Source: Clostridium sp. CAG:253 (lineage in GTDB: Bacteria > Bacillota > Clostridia > Lachnospirales > Lachnospiraceae). From it: 22,896 nt of DNA. A model generated the notes under the pieces. It had not been told where the DNA came from. It made no database searches and was given only the letters and a program-made list of their open reading frames with translations. Both the position numbers and the translations under genes were made by a program. Positions 1 to 9,870 of this stretch are shown one piece after another. Location: positions 1 through 22,896 of the forward strand of contig FR887283.1 in NCBI GenBank assembly GCA_000436755.1. Direction: 5' to 3'. Numbering within the stretch: the stretch's first letter is position 1; each line of letters begins with the position of its first letter.

Positions 1-617
1 TGCTCTACAGGGTCAGATGGGAAATCTGTTCCTAACTGATTCTTGTACTCAGCCTTGAACTGCTCTGCAAGAGTCTTAAGATCCTGTGCTGTAAGATCTA
101 CGTCATACTGAACACCTTTCTCTTCTTTCATCTTGTCGATGAGCTGCTCGAAGTATTTCTTTCCTACTTCCATAACAACGTCTGAGAACATCTGGATGAA
201 ACGTCTGTATGAGTCATATACGAAACGCTCGAATGTTGGATCTGGGTTTCCTTTGATCATTGTCTCTACAACATCGTCATTCAAACCGAGGTTAAGGATA
301 GTATCCATCATACCAGGCATTGAAGCACGAGCACCTGAACGAACTGAAACTAATAATGGGTTCTTAGAATCTCCGAATTTCTTTCCGTTGATTTCTTCCA
401 TCTTCTTAACGCCATCCATGATCTGAGCCATGATTTCATCGTTAATCTGACGACCATCTTCATAGTACTGTGTACAAGCTTCTGTAGTTACTGTAAATCC
501 CTGTGGTACAGGAAGACCAATCTTAGTCATCTCTGCAAGGTTAGCACCCTTACCACCAAGTAAGTTACGCATGGTCATGTCGCCTTCGTCGAACATATAT
601 ACCCATTTGTTTGCCAT
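1..617 (-). CDS. ppdK: Pyruvate, phosphate dikinase, N-terminal part (runs off the window)
   Basis: Interconverts pyruvate, ATP and phosphate with phosphoenolpyruvate, AMP and pyrophosphate; in anaerobes it is often a reversible glycolytic enzyme in the cytoplasm. The translated minus strand begins MANKWVYMFDEG and contains GGKGANLAEM at about residues 22-31, GLPVPQGFTVTT at about 34-45, and SVRSGARASMPGMMDTILNLG at about 90-110, which are hallmarks of the N-terminal nucleotide-binding domain of PPDK. About 205 codons are present; the phosphohistidine and PEP-binding domains (the full protein is near 870 residues) lie to the left of the window. The ATG at 617 is preceded by AGGAGGT at 627-633 with a 9-base spacing. 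PEP synthase is the main alternative, but the sequence around the SVRSGA motif is PPDK-like. Confidence 0.96.
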   Translation of the reverse strand, partial: MANKWVYMFDEGDMTMRNLLGGKGANLAEMTKIGLPVPQGFTVTTEACTQYYEDGRQINDEIMAQIMDGVKKMEEINGKKFGDSKNPLLVSVRSGARASMPGMMDTILNLGLNDDVVETMIKGNPDPTFERFVYDSYRRFIQMFSDVVMEVGKKYFEQLIDKMKEEKGVQYDVDLTAQDLKTLAEQFKAEYKNQLGTDFPSDPVE

Positions 618-837
618 TGTAAAGTTACCTCCTAAATATGAATAAATAATTGACTGCGATAAAATCGCATTGCAACCGCCGTCATTCCGAATGAAATTCC
701 GGCATCACACTGACCTCATGTCAGATATTCTGTATCGTATCTCCTGTAAAACATAAACTTGTACATATCATATATTCTGAACTGTACTAATATCAAACAA
801 TAATAATACGACATTCTCCGCTCCGCATGAAGCCGCT
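618..837 (-). promoter_or_regulatory. Long ppdK 5' leader with three inverted repeats
   Basis: This is most of the 381-base gap between ppdK and the GH3 gene; no convincing gene lies in it. If the promoter at 844-871 is right, the transcript starts near 837 and has a leader of about 220 bases. It holds three short inverted repeats: 710-724 (CTGAC arms, 5-base loop), 678-703 (imperfect, GCCG/CGGC outer arms) and 655-669 (TGCGAT/ATCGCA, 3-base loop). The last sits about 20 bases upstream of the ribosome binding site. I recognise no known riboswitch class. I see no clear terminator for the GH3 gene in 872-998. Confidence 0.4.
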
Positions 838-843
838 ACCCAT

Positions 844-871
844 AGTATAACATATAAAACCAAAATGTAAA
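844..871 (-). promoter_or_regulatory. Probable sigma-A promoter for ppdK
   Basis: On the minus strand TTTACA (866-871) and TATACT (844-849) are separated by 16 bases, and a TG dinucleotide lies just upstream of the -10 element. It is the best match upstream of ppdK. Confidence 0.5.
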
Positions 872-998
872 AATCTTTTTTTAAAAAAACACAAAAACAT
901 TTTATTTCTGCCAGTATAATGTAGCAATGACTTTCGGTTAAATAATATAGTTAAATTTCCAACCTGCTGCAATTCCGATAGCACACATCAACTGTTTC

Positions 999-3900
999 TT
1001 ATGCAAATTTAAAAGCGCAAATTCTTATATATCCTTTTAATCTTAATTTTAATTCAAATTTTTTATGCGGAATTTTGTCCGTATCTACAGTAATGTTGTA
1101 CTTTTTAAAATCAGTCTTTCTTTCAAACGCTGCCCACGGCATCTTCTTGTCCGTTCTAAATGCCGCCTGACCTATTTCACTGTGCATGTCTTTTATTTTC
1201 GTCTGACCTTTTACAAACTTTCCAATTACATTGTCGTCTGCCAACACTTCAACCACACCACCGTCATCTATTGAAGCAAGAATTTCAAGTGTAATTTCTT
1301 TCATATCCGTACCGTCATTTCTTAAGAATACAGCTTCTTTCAAAAGTACATCTCTATAGGAAACATCACATTCAATTTCATTATCCTGCGTGCAGACCGC
1401 ATCAAAACCATTTATGCCCTCATGCAGATAAACATTTTTATAGCTATCGTAATGGTCTGCTTTTATTGTCTGCCATGCATCCCTTGCACCTCTTGATATA
1501 TCTTTTATGTTCACTGTCTGACTCAGATAAATGTCTCTGCTTGATGAACCGGCTTGAATAATATAGTCCCCATCTTCAAGAATGCATCTTTCTTCAACAA
1601 CATCATAATATTTCAAATCTTTTATTTTTATCTGTAATACAATATCTCTTTTTTCTCCCGGTCTAAGGTTTTTCACTCTTTCAAATGCTTCAAGCTTCTT
1701 TATGGCACGCACAACCTTTGAATCTTTCTTTGTCATATAAATCTGAACAACCTCATCCGTCACATATTCACCTGTATTTTCAATGCTTACACATACCTCG
1801 ATTTTCGTATAGTCCTTAATTTCTGCTCTCATTTCAAGATATTTAATCTCAGAATACGTTTTCCCGTATCCAAACGGATAAAGTACCTCTCCGTCATAGT
1901 AAGCATAAGTCCTCGGATGTGCAATTATATCATAATCTTCTTTGGGCGGAAGTTTATCAATATCCTTATACCACGTTGTACTAAGTCTTCCTGCAGGACT
2001 GATTTTTCCAAAAAGAGTATCTGCAATAGCTGTTCCAAGTTCCATACATCCTGATGCCGATAATATCATTGCTTTTACATGCTCTTTTGCCCATGATATA
2101 TCAAACGCTACATTTGAAACCAAAACAACAATTACATTTTTATTCGCTTCATATACCGCTTCAAGAAGTTTCTGCTGATATATCGGAAAAGCTATGTCAT
2201 CCCGGTCAACATCCTCTTTGCATGTAACCATAGGGTCTCCGCCAATAAAAAGAATAGGATATTTGACTTTCTTTGCAAGTTCTGCTGCCGCCTCAATTCC
2301 ATCTGCAACAATTTCAAATTGCAAATTGCTTACCTTTGCCGTTTCAGAAATATCCCTGCACTCATTACCGGAACTGCAGTCTTTACTTCTATCTTCCGTT
2401 TTTTCAGCACCTGATTTTTCAAAAGCACTCTCGACTTTTAAGACACCATTTTTATCTATATAAAAACTTTCATTATTCCAGCTTGTCACCTTGCCCGAAA
2501 ACGATTTATCAAAAATCATTTCTTTATTTTCACTGTCTTTTATTTTAAATGCTTCTTTTACAAACCAGCCAAAAGCCCTATCTTTACAGGCACAAATATC
2601 TCCGCTTTCGCCACCTTCAATATCATCCCTTACAGACAAAAGTTTCCCATTGGTACTGCTTCTCATTGTAAATTGTTTTTTATCCCACTGCTCAATTTGG
2701 AACACCTCAGCATTTATACTGTCAGTGACAATAAGTCTTTCACTCTCATCAAGTCCGAGATATTTTCCGTCTGCCTTTATCTTAAATTCACATAGACCTT
2801 TCTCAAAAGGCACATCTGCATATTTTTTAATTCCTTCCAGTCCCGTCACACAATAAGGCGGCAGTCCCGAATACCAGTCAAGCTGCCAGACATCCGCCAA
2901 AGGTCCAAGTACACATACGTCATCTTTTGCTTTTGATAAATCAAGTGGAAGAATGCCTTTATTTTCAAGCAGTACAATAGAATTCTGCCCCATTTCAAGT
3001 GCTGTTTTCTGATTTTCTTTCGTACCTACATCATTTATTGTTATATGCGAATAAGGATTGTCCCCATATGCATCAAACAATCCAAGTCTTATCATTGTTC
3101 CAAAGCGGTTTCTTATTGCCTCATCAATATCTTTAATATCGATAAGCCCAAGTTCATATGCCTCTCTAACTGCCGCTTCGACTTTAGCCGTATTATCAGA
3201 AAAACTGTCTATTCCCGCTTTTAGTCCTGCCGCTACCGTCTGCGCATCCGTACCAAAATATTCATGCTGATTTACGGTCTGGAACACATCTCCGCCGTCT
3301 GTTACAACATGGTGCAAACCCCATTTATTTTTCGCATAATTTTTTATGTCAGGCATCAGCATACACGGAACTCCGTTTATCTCATTGTATGCTGTCATAA
3401 TTGCTTCAGCTCCATGTTCCATAATAATTCGTCTAAACGGTTCATGATAATACTCACGCTTATTTCTAGGGTCAACACCGGAAGACACAAATGTGCGGTC
3501 CTCTTCCACATTATTTGCATAAAAATGTTTTAATGTTGCCGCACACATAAGATAGAAATCATCATCACCCTGCATGCCCTCAACATACGCTCCCGCAAGT
3601 TCACCCGTGAGATATGGATCCTCTCCGTATGCCTCCTCGTTTCTTCCCCATCTGGGATCTCTTTCCATATCCACCGTAGGTGCCCAGACAGAAAGACAGC
3701 CGCTTCTGCCCGCTGCAAACAGACCTCTTGTTTCCGTTCCCGTAACTTTTCCTGCCTTTTTAATAAGTTCTCTGTCCCACGACCTGCTCATTCCTATAGG
3801 GTTTGGAAAAATTGTTGTATAATCAGGCTCGCTCAAATCCCAGCTCTGGTCGTGTCTTGCCTGAACTCCGTGTGCTCCTTCCCCTCCTATATTAAATGCC

Positions 3901-4049
3901 TTTATTCCCAATCTTTCTATATCCGGATTTGCATTGCTCATACAGCTTATTTTTTCATCGAGTGTAAGATTTTCAATTAAAAAATCAAGTCTTTTCTCAA
4001 TATCAAGTTCAGAATCCCATAACGGATTTATTGTTCTTTTATCTGTCAT
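999..4049 (-). CDS. Glycoside hydrolase family 3 (beta-glucosidase/beta-xylosidase type) with an inserted domain
   Basis: Retaining exo-glycosidase of 1016 residues with no signal peptide, so probably cytoplasmic and acting on imported oligosaccharides. The N-terminal TIM-barrel (about 1-330) shows MERDPRWGRNEEAYGEDPYL near 128-147, TLKHF at 172-176 and VVTDGGD at 248-254, where Asp251 is the predicted nucleophile. The second alpha/beta domain starts near 350 (NSIVLLENKGILPL) and resumes near 595 (YPILFIGGDP); SPAGRLSTTW (684-693) and YPFGYGKTYSEI (724-735) are typical of the family. A fibronectin III-like domain follows to about 860, then an extra C-terminal beta domain. Residues about 420-585 are an insertion with repeats such as DGKYLGL and NGKLLSV, resembling a fascin-type beta-trefoil. 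The ATG at 4049 has GAGGA upstream. Substrate cannot be told from sequence. Confidence 0.93.
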   Translation of the reverse strand: MTDKRTINPLWDSELDIEKRLDFLIENLTLDEKISCMSNANPDIERLGIKAFNIGGEGAHGVQARHDQSWDLSEPDYTTIFPNPIGMSRSWDRELIKKAGKVTGTETRGLFAAGRSGCLSVWAPTVDMERDPRWGRNEEAYGEDPYLTGELAGAYVEGMQGDDDFYLMCAATLKHFYANNVEEDRTFVSSGVDPRNKREYYHEPFRRIIMEHGAEAIMTAYNEINGVPCMLMPDIKNYAKNKWGLHHVVTDGGDVFQTVNQHEYFGTDAQTVAAGLKAGIDSFSDNTAKVEAAVREAYELGLIDIKDIDEAIRNRFGTMIRLGLFDAYGDNPYSHITINDVGTKENQKTALEMGQNSIVLLENKGILPLDLSKAKDDVCVLGPLADVWQLDWYSGLPPYCVTGLEGIKKYADVPFEKGLCEFKIKADGKYLGLDESERLIVTDSINAEVFQIEQWDKKQFTMRSSTNGKLLSVRDDIEGGESGDICACKDRAFGWFVKEAFKIKDSENKEMIFDKSFSGKVTSWNNESFYIDKNGVLKVESAFEKSGAEKTEDRSKDCSSGNECRDISETAKVSNLQFEIVADGIEAAAELAKKVKYPILFIGGDPMVTCKEDVDRDDIAFPIYQQKLLEAVYEANKNVIVVLVSNVAFDISWAKEHVKAMILSASGCMELGTAIADTLFGKISPAGRLSTTWYKDIDKLPPKEDYDIIAHPRTYAYYDGEVLYPFGYGKTYSEIKYLEMRAEIKDYTKIEVCVSIENTGEYVTDEVVQIYMTKKDSKVVRAIKKLEAFERVKNLRPGEKRDIVLQIKIKDLKYYDVVEERCILEDGDYIIQAGSSSRDIYLSQTVNIKDISRGARDAWQTIKADHYDSYKNVYLHEGINGFDAVCTQDNEIECDVSYRDVLLKEAVFLRNDGTDMKEITLEILASIDDGGVVEVLADDNVIGKFVKGQTKIKDMHSEIGQAAFRTDKKMPWAAFERKTDFKKYNITVDTDKIPHKKFELKLRLKGYIRICAFKFA

Positions 4050-4161
4050 AATTTCCTCATTTCTATAACATCTTCATATACAACTTTATACCATAATTTC
4101 CTATAAATTTTTACCCAAAATTTCGCCAAAAAATACACTATTTATTTTTGACATTTAAAGC

Positions 4162-4227
4162 ATAAAAGAAAAATTCTCTTTAAGACAAACTATTATAAGT
4201 CAATCTTAAAGAGAATTTTTCTTTTAT
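4162..4227 (-). terminator. Intrinsic terminator, perfect 24-bp inverted repeat
   Basis: Arms 4162-4185 and 4204-4227 are exact reverse complements around an 18-base loop, with A-rich and T-rich ends that make it work in both directions. It follows the isomerase gene (stop at 4297) and separates it from the GH3 gene. The remaining 112 bases to the GH3 start hold a possible extended -10 (TGG then TATAAA near 4075-4090) but no good -35. Confidence 0.75.
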
Positions 4228-4296
4228 TTCAGATTTTTAATTTCAATTTTGTTTATAATACATTGCAAACTTCTTACTACTTTAAATAGTATACTG

Positions 4297-4986
4297 TCAG
4301 TCTACAACCTTTATAGAGTCGATAACCGGCTGATTTTCCTTTTCAACAGTACCGTTTGTATCTGTAACCGGTGTATCTTTACAAATCTTATCTACAATAT
4401 CCATTCCGCTTGTGACCGTTCCGAAACCTGCATACTGTCCGTCAAGATATGTGCTGTCTGACTGCACAATGAAAAACTGTGAACTTGCACTGTCATTTTC
4501 AGATGAACGAGCCATTGAAATAGTTCCTCTGACATGCGAAATATTGTTCTCAACGCCATTTTCACTAAATTCGCCCTTTATTGTTTCATCCGAACCACCT
4601 GTTCCATCACCATTTGGGTCACCGCCCTGAATCATAAATCCATCTATGATACGATGAAATGTAAGTCCGTCATAAAACCCCTGCTTAGCAAGCTTTACAA
4701 AGTTTGTAACTGAAATAGGTGCTGTATCAGCATCAAGCTCCACCTTTATATTTCCATAGTCTTTAACTTTTATAACCACATGATGCTTACCTGAAAGCTG
4801 GTTTGTATCATCTGATGACGAATCACTTGTTTCTGCATCCTGTCCAGAATTGTCTGTACTCTCAGGAGCAACAGTTTCTTCCTGTTTTGCGCTTTTTGAA
4901 GATGTATCATCCTTTTTAGAACCACATCCTACAAGCATGCATAATACAAGTGCCATAACTGCTATAATACTAAAATAACGTTTCAT
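4297..4986 (-). CDS. Cyclophilin-type peptidyl-prolyl cis-trans isomerase, lipoprotein
   Basis: Catalyses cis-trans isomerisation of proline peptide bonds, probably helping exported proteins fold at the outer face of the membrane. The product is 229 residues: a lipoprotein signal with lipobox LVGC (Cys21), an acidic Ser/Thr-rich linker to about residue 65, then the cyclophilin domain. FHRIIDGFMIQGGDP (110-124) carries the catalytic Arg112, Phe117 and Gln120; ISMARSSENDSASSQFFI (156-173) and LDGQYAGFG (181-189) complete the fold. The start at 4986 is preferred to an in-frame ATG at 5004, because AGGAAAGAGG lies just upstream of it while the earlier ATG has no binding site and would put charged residues ahead of the signal. 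It lies 41 bases downstream of a small membrane-protein gene, probably in the same transcript. Confidence 0.93.
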   Translation of the reverse strand: MKRYFSIIAVMALVLCMLVGCGSKKDDTSSKSAKQEETVAPESTDNSGQDAETSDSSSDDTNQLSGKHHVVIKVKDYGNIKVELDADTAPISVTNFVKLAKQGFYDGLTFHRIIDGFMIQGGDPNGDGTGGSDETIKGEFSENGVENNISHVRGTISMARSSENDSASSQFFIVQSDSTYLDGQYAGFGTVTSGMDIVDKICKDTPVTDTNGTVEKENQPVIDSIKVVD

Positions 4987-5027
4987 GTTTCCTCTTTCCT
5001 GCATATATTATGATTTATCACTGAAAC

Positions 5028-5180
5028 TTATTCTAAAATCTCGGCTGCCGTCACACTGCTTTTAAAAGAATTGTTTCCATTTGATGTTGAAATATTTGTC
5101 TTGACAAAATTTGCAACACCAAGCGCAATAACAACAATCGTAAGACCTACCATAACTCTGCGTAACATTGTTTTTTCCAT
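5028..5180 (-). CDS. Small single-pass membrane protein, 50 aa, function unknown
   Basis: A short reading frame beginning MEKTMLRRVMVGLTIVVIAL and ending in TAAEILE. Residues about 9-26 form a hydrophobic segment preceded by Arg7-Arg8, so the predicted topology is N-terminus in and a Ser/Asn-rich tail of about 22 residues outside. The start is well supported: GGGAGGT at 5189-5195 lies 8 bases from the ATG, and a good promoter lies about 90 bases upstream (5272-5300). The gene ends 41 bases before the isomerase lipoprotein gene with no terminator between them, so both are likely co-transcribed and both face the cell exterior. I recognise no family. The peptide could be a leader or a real membrane protein; the strong translation signals favour a real product. 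Confidence 0.7.
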   Translation of the reverse strand: MEKTMLRRVMVGLTIVVIALGVANFVKTNISTSNGNNSFKSSVTAAEILE

Positions 5181-5271
5181 AAATATGTACCTCCCGTTTC
5201 TTTTTCCCTTTATACGTTAAAAATATGTAGAATGAATGCAATTTAAACATCAAATTTACACTCGCAATATA

Positions 5272-5300
5272 ATCATACCATACGCTTAACATTTTTGCAA
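5272..5300 (-). promoter_or_regulatory. Sigma-A promoter for the small membrane protein and isomerase
   Basis: TTGCAA (5295-5300) and TATGAT (5272-5277) on the minus strand are separated by exactly 17 bases, and the -10 is preceded by TATGG. The predicted leader is about 85 bases. Confidence 0.65.
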
Positions 5301-5419
5301 CATTTTTAATATATTGTAAGATTTTTGTAAGAAACCCATATTTATGTCAAAAAATCCCTGTTTTTGGCGCATTGCACGCTTTAAAACAATATCTTATTTT
5401 TCTAATTTTTTACTTAAAT

Positions 5420-5454
5420 TGTAATATTTTACATTGTTTTTGTAATAATTTACA
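5420..5454. promoter_or_regulatory. Two tandem TGTAA-N4-TTACA dyads
   Basis: Two 14-bp near-identical dyads, TGTAATATTTTACA (5420-5433) and TGTAATAATTTACA (5441-5454), have centres 21 bp apart, which is two helical turns. They lie in the 372-base gap between the small membrane-protein gene and atpC, about 120 bp upstream of the predicted promoter. The arrangement looks like a cooperative operator, but the whole gap is AT-rich and chance cannot be excluded. The rest of the gap holds no gene I can support. Confidence 0.4.
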
Positions 5455-5509
5455 TCAATCTATTTAATTTCCGTGCAATTCTAATATAATGTGTCCTCTA
5501 GGTCTATAC

Positions 5510-5545
5510 AAAAAACAGGCAGCCACACATTCTAATGCAGCTGCC
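5510..5545 (-). terminator. Terminator of the ATP synthase operon
   Basis: Just beyond the atpC stop, GGCAGC (5540-5545 read on the minus strand) pairs with GCTGCC (5518-5523), a small inner CAT/ATG stem may extend it, and a run of T residues follows on the minus strand (5510-5515). Confidence 0.75.
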
Positions 5546-5552
5546 CACGTTT

Positions 5553-5963
5553 TTATTTATATTTTCCTGCAATATCAATTCTTGTAAGTGCCTTTTTAAG
5601 TGCAAGCTCTGCACGAAGCATATCAACAGCAGGTTCTCCGCTTTTAATACGGCGCTCTGCTCTTATCTTTGCTTCATTTGCTCTGTTTACATCTATCTCA
5701 TCAGGCCATTCACACGATTCAGCAAGAATTGTCACTTTGTCTTTTGTTATCTTTACAAATCCATCATGAAGTGCCGCTTCTTTATCACCGTCATCATTCT
5801 TTATGCGAAGTAGACCCGGTTCAAGAATAGCAGTCAGCGGAATGTGACCGGCAAGTACACCTATCTCACCTTCCGTTGTCTTCATTTCTACCATATCTAT
5901 GTCTCCATCAAAGAAAACCCTGGTAGGTGATATTATCTGAAGATTGAACTTCTTTTCAGCCAT
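5553..5963 (-). CDS. atpC: ATP synthase F1 subunit epsilon
   Basis: Central-stalk subunit that links gamma to the c-ring and can inhibit ATP hydrolysis. The 136-residue product starts MAEKKFNLQIISPTRVFFDG, followed by the beta-sandwich signature TTEGEIGVLAGHIPLTAILEPG (about 29-50) and a C-terminal helical hairpin (VNRANEAKIRAERRIKSG onward). The length is normal for the family. GGAGG lies 6 bases from the ATG. It is the last gene of the atp operon, 39 bases after atpD, and a hairpin terminator follows directly. Confidence 0.97.
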   Translation of the reverse strand: MAEKKFNLQIISPTRVFFDGDIDMVEMKTTEGEIGVLAGHIPLTAILEPGLLRIKNDDGDKEAALHDGFVKITKDKVTILAESCEWPDEIDVNRANEAKIRAERRIKSGEPAVDMLRAELALKKALTRIDIAGKYK

Positions 5964-6002
5964 GCTCCACCTCCACTTTATACAAATCCTGAATTGTCAT
6001 TT

Positions 6003-7424
<1,422 letters not shown>

Positions 7425-7433
7425 TTATTTTTA

Positions 7434-8312
7434 TTAAGATATTGCTGATGCACCCGCAATAATCTCCGTAAGCTCCTGAGTGATAGATGCCTGTCTTGCT
7501 CTGTTATATTTAAGTGACAGGTCACTTATCATCTCCTCCGCATTGCTTGTTGCCGAATCCATCGCCTGCATACGTGCACCGTTTTCACTGGCATGCGCCT
7601 CCACAAGTCCTCCATATATAAGACTGTTTATATACTTTGGAATTATGGCATCAAGTGCCTCCTCAGGCTCCGGCTCATAATTCATAAGCGTAAGCTTGTC
7701 TAACGGATTCTGGTCTTCCTCCTGCTCTGATACAATATCATCCGCATCAATAGGAAGAAGTTTCATAAATGTCGGAATCTGGACAACAGTATTTTTAAAG
7801 ATTGTGTAAGCTATATAAATCTCGCCAATTTCACCTTTGACAAATTTACTAAGCACATCTTTCCCAATACCTGTCGCATCACTGTAAAGAGGCTCGTTCA
7901 TCGCTTCCGAATAATCACCTGCTATCTCATATCCCTGACGCATAAGTGAATCTCTTCCCTTTGTTCCGACTGCATATATAATTGTATCTTCTTTTTTAAA
8001 GCGTTCATCATGTGTCACAAGTTTTACGACATTTGAATTGTAACCGCCCGCAAGTCCTCTGTTTGATGTAATGACTATAACAGCCTTTTTATCAGACTCG
8101 CTCTTTTTAAGAAACGGATGTGACAATCCTCCTGACCTTGCAATCATATCGGCAACTGTCTCATACATAGTATCAAAATAAGGTTTTGACAATTCTGCTC
8201 CGACTTTCGCCTTTTGCAATTTTACAGATGATACAAGCTTCATTGCTTTTGTAATCTGCCCTGTACTCTGGACACTTTCCTTACGCCTTTTTATATCTCT
8301 CATCGAGGCCAT
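7434..8312 (-). CDS. atpG: ATP synthase F1 subunit gamma
   Basis: Rotating central shaft of F1. The 292-residue product begins MASMRDIKRRKESVQSTGQI and has the conserved N-terminal helix ITKAMKLVSSVKLQKA, ITSNRGLAGGYNSNV (about 81-95), and the C-terminal helix ATSNAEEMISDLSLKYNRARQASITQELTEI, which pass through the alpha-beta hexamer. It starts 14 bases after atpA, typical of translational linkage in this operon. An in-frame Met4 is an alternative start. Confidence 0.97.
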   Translation of the reverse strand: MASMRDIKRRKESVQSTGQITKAMKLVSSVKLQKAKVGAELSKPYFDTMYETVADMIARSGGLSHPFLKKSESDKKAVIVITSNRGLAGGYNSNVVKLVTHDERFKKEDTIIYAVGTKGRDSLMRQGYEIAGDYSEAMNEPLYSDATGIGKDVLSKFVKGEIGEIYIAYTIFKNTVVQIPTFMKLLPIDADDIVSEQEEDQNPLDKLTLMNYEPEPEEALDAIIPKYINSLIYGGLVEAHASENGARMQAMDSATSNAEEMISDLSLKYNRARQASITQELTEIIAGASAIS

Positions 8313-8326
8313 ATCATCACACCTCT

Positions 8327-9841
8327 CTATCTGTTCTTAACGAACTCTGCCTTGAATTTCTCAATTGCCTGAACAAACTTGTCTTCCATTTCTTTTGAAA
8401 GTTCACCTGTCTCTTTAATCATATCCGGTACTTCAGGATATTTCTCATCAATGAACTGTAAAAGACCTTTTTCAAAGTCAGCAATATCTTCAAGTTCAAT
8501 ATCTATAAGATATTTATGTGTTGCCGCATAAATACTGATAAATTCATGTTCAACAGACATAGGATTGTAGTTATCCTGCTTTAATACCTCACGAATTCTC
8601 TCTCCCTGTGCAAGCTGTGCTTTTGTCTCAGGGTCAAGGTCTGAACTAAACTGTGAGAATGCCGCGAGCTCACGGTACTGAGCAAGTTCAATACGGATTG
8701 AACCCGAAATCTTCTTCATAGCTTTTATCTGTGCAGCTCCTCCAACTCGTGAAACTGAAAGACCCGCATTTACGGCAGGACGAAAACCAGAATTAAACAT
8801 CTCTGTCTCAAGATAAATCTGTCCGTCTGTTATTGAGATAACATTTGTAGGAATATACGCAGATACATCGCCCGCCTGTGTCTCTATAATAGGAAGTGCT
8901 GTAAGTGAACCTCCGCCAAGCTTATCTGAAAGACGTGCTGCTCTTTCAAGAAGTCTTGAGTGGAGATAGAATACATCTCCCGGATATGCCTCACGTCCCG
9001 GTGGACGTTTTAAGAGCAATGCAAGTGTTCGATATGCTGCTGCATGCTTTGTAAGGTCATCATATATTACAAGTACGTCCTCACCATTCTCCATCCATTC
9101 TTCACCGATAGCACATCCTGAATATGGTGCAATATACTGTAACGGTGCAAGCTCGCTGGCTGTTGATGCAACTACTGTTGTATAGTCCATCGCACCGAAC
9201 TCTTCAAGTTTATTTACAAGTGCTGCAACCGTAGATGCCTTCTGGCCTATTGCAACATAAATACACTTAACGCCCTGTCCCTTCTGATTAATAATTGTAT
9301 CAATGGCTATCGCTGTCTTACCTGTCTGACGGTCACCAATGATAAGCTCACGCTGTCCTCTTCCGATAGGAACCATCGAGTCAATCGCCTTGATACCTGT
9401 CTGAAGTGGTGTATCTACCGATTTTCTTGAGATAACACCTGATGCTACTCTCTCAATCGGTCTTGTTTTTGTTGTCTTTATCGGACCTTTGCCGTCTATA
9501 GGCTGTCCGAGAGAATTTACTACTCGTCCGAGCATTTCATCGCCAACAGGCACCTCTACTACTCGTCCTGTAGTTTTTACTATATCGCCCTCATTGATAT
9601 TTTTATGGTCACCCAAGAGTACTGCTCCGACATTGTCTTCCTCAAGGTTTAAAACCATGCCGTAAATTTCATTAGGAAATTCCAGCAATTCGCCTTCCAT
9701 AGCCTTTGCAAGACCATGAATACGCGTAATACCATCGGCAACCTGTATAACAGTACCCGTATCTGCAACTTCAAATTTGGTACTGTACTGTTTAATCTGT
9801 TCTTTGATAACTGAACTGATTTCTTCAGGTTTCAAATTCAT
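8327..9841 (-). CDS. atpA: ATP synthase F1 subunit alpha
   Basis: Non-catalytic nucleotide-binding subunit of F1. The 504-residue product has the N-terminal beta-barrel with [11 protein letters not shown] (34-44), the P-loop GDRQTGKT at 169-176, the segment [40 protein letters not shown], and [17 protein letters not shown] with the arginine finger typical of the alpha subunit. Length is normal. The gene lies 29 bases after atpH. The ribosome binding site is weak (GAAGG about 14 bases and GAGAG 4 bases from the ATG). Confidence 0.98.
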   Translation of the reverse strand: MNLKPEEISSVIKEQIKQYSTKFEVADTGTVIQVADGITRIHGLAKAMEGELLEFPNEIYGMVLNLEEDNVGAVLLGDHKNINEGDIVKTTGRVVEVPVGDEMLGRVVNSLGQPIDGKGPIKTTKTRPIERVASGVISRKSVDTPLQTGIKAIDSMVPIGRGQRELIIGDRQTGKTAIAIDTIINQKGQGVKCIYVAIGQKASTVAALVNKLEEFGAMDYTTVVASTASELAPLQYIAPYSGCAIGEEWMENGEDVLVIYDDLTKHAAAYRTLALLLKRPPGREAYPGDVFYLHSRLLERAARLSDKLGGGSLTALPIIETQAGDVSAYIPTNVISITDGQIYLETEMFNSGFRPAVNAGLSVSRVGGAAQIKAMKKISGSIRIELAQYRELAAFSQFSSDLDPETKAQLAQGERIREVLKQDNYNPMSVEHEFISIYAATHKYLIDIELEDIADFEKGLLQFIDEKYPEVPDMIKETGELSKEMEDKFVQAIEKFKAEFVKNR

Positions 9842-9870
9842 GATACTCTCGCACCTTCTTTCGATTTAAT

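Noticed and set aside
793..984. 63-residue minus-strand open frame in the gap upstream of ppdK
   Set aside because: It has no ribosome binding site, overlaps the predicted ppdK promoter, and its sequence (Cys/Phe/Lys rich) looks like translated AT-rich spacer.
2491..2856. 121-residue plus-strand open frame inside the GH3 gene
   Set aside because: Antisense to a clear coding region with no ribosome binding site or recognisable protein features; the other plus-strand frames in the GH3 and atp genes are rejected for the same reason.
5062..5292. 76-residue minus-strand open frame over the small membrane-protein gene
   Set aside because: It is in another frame, starts inside the promoter's -10 region, and has no ribosome binding site; the 50-residue frame at 5028-5180 is far better supported.
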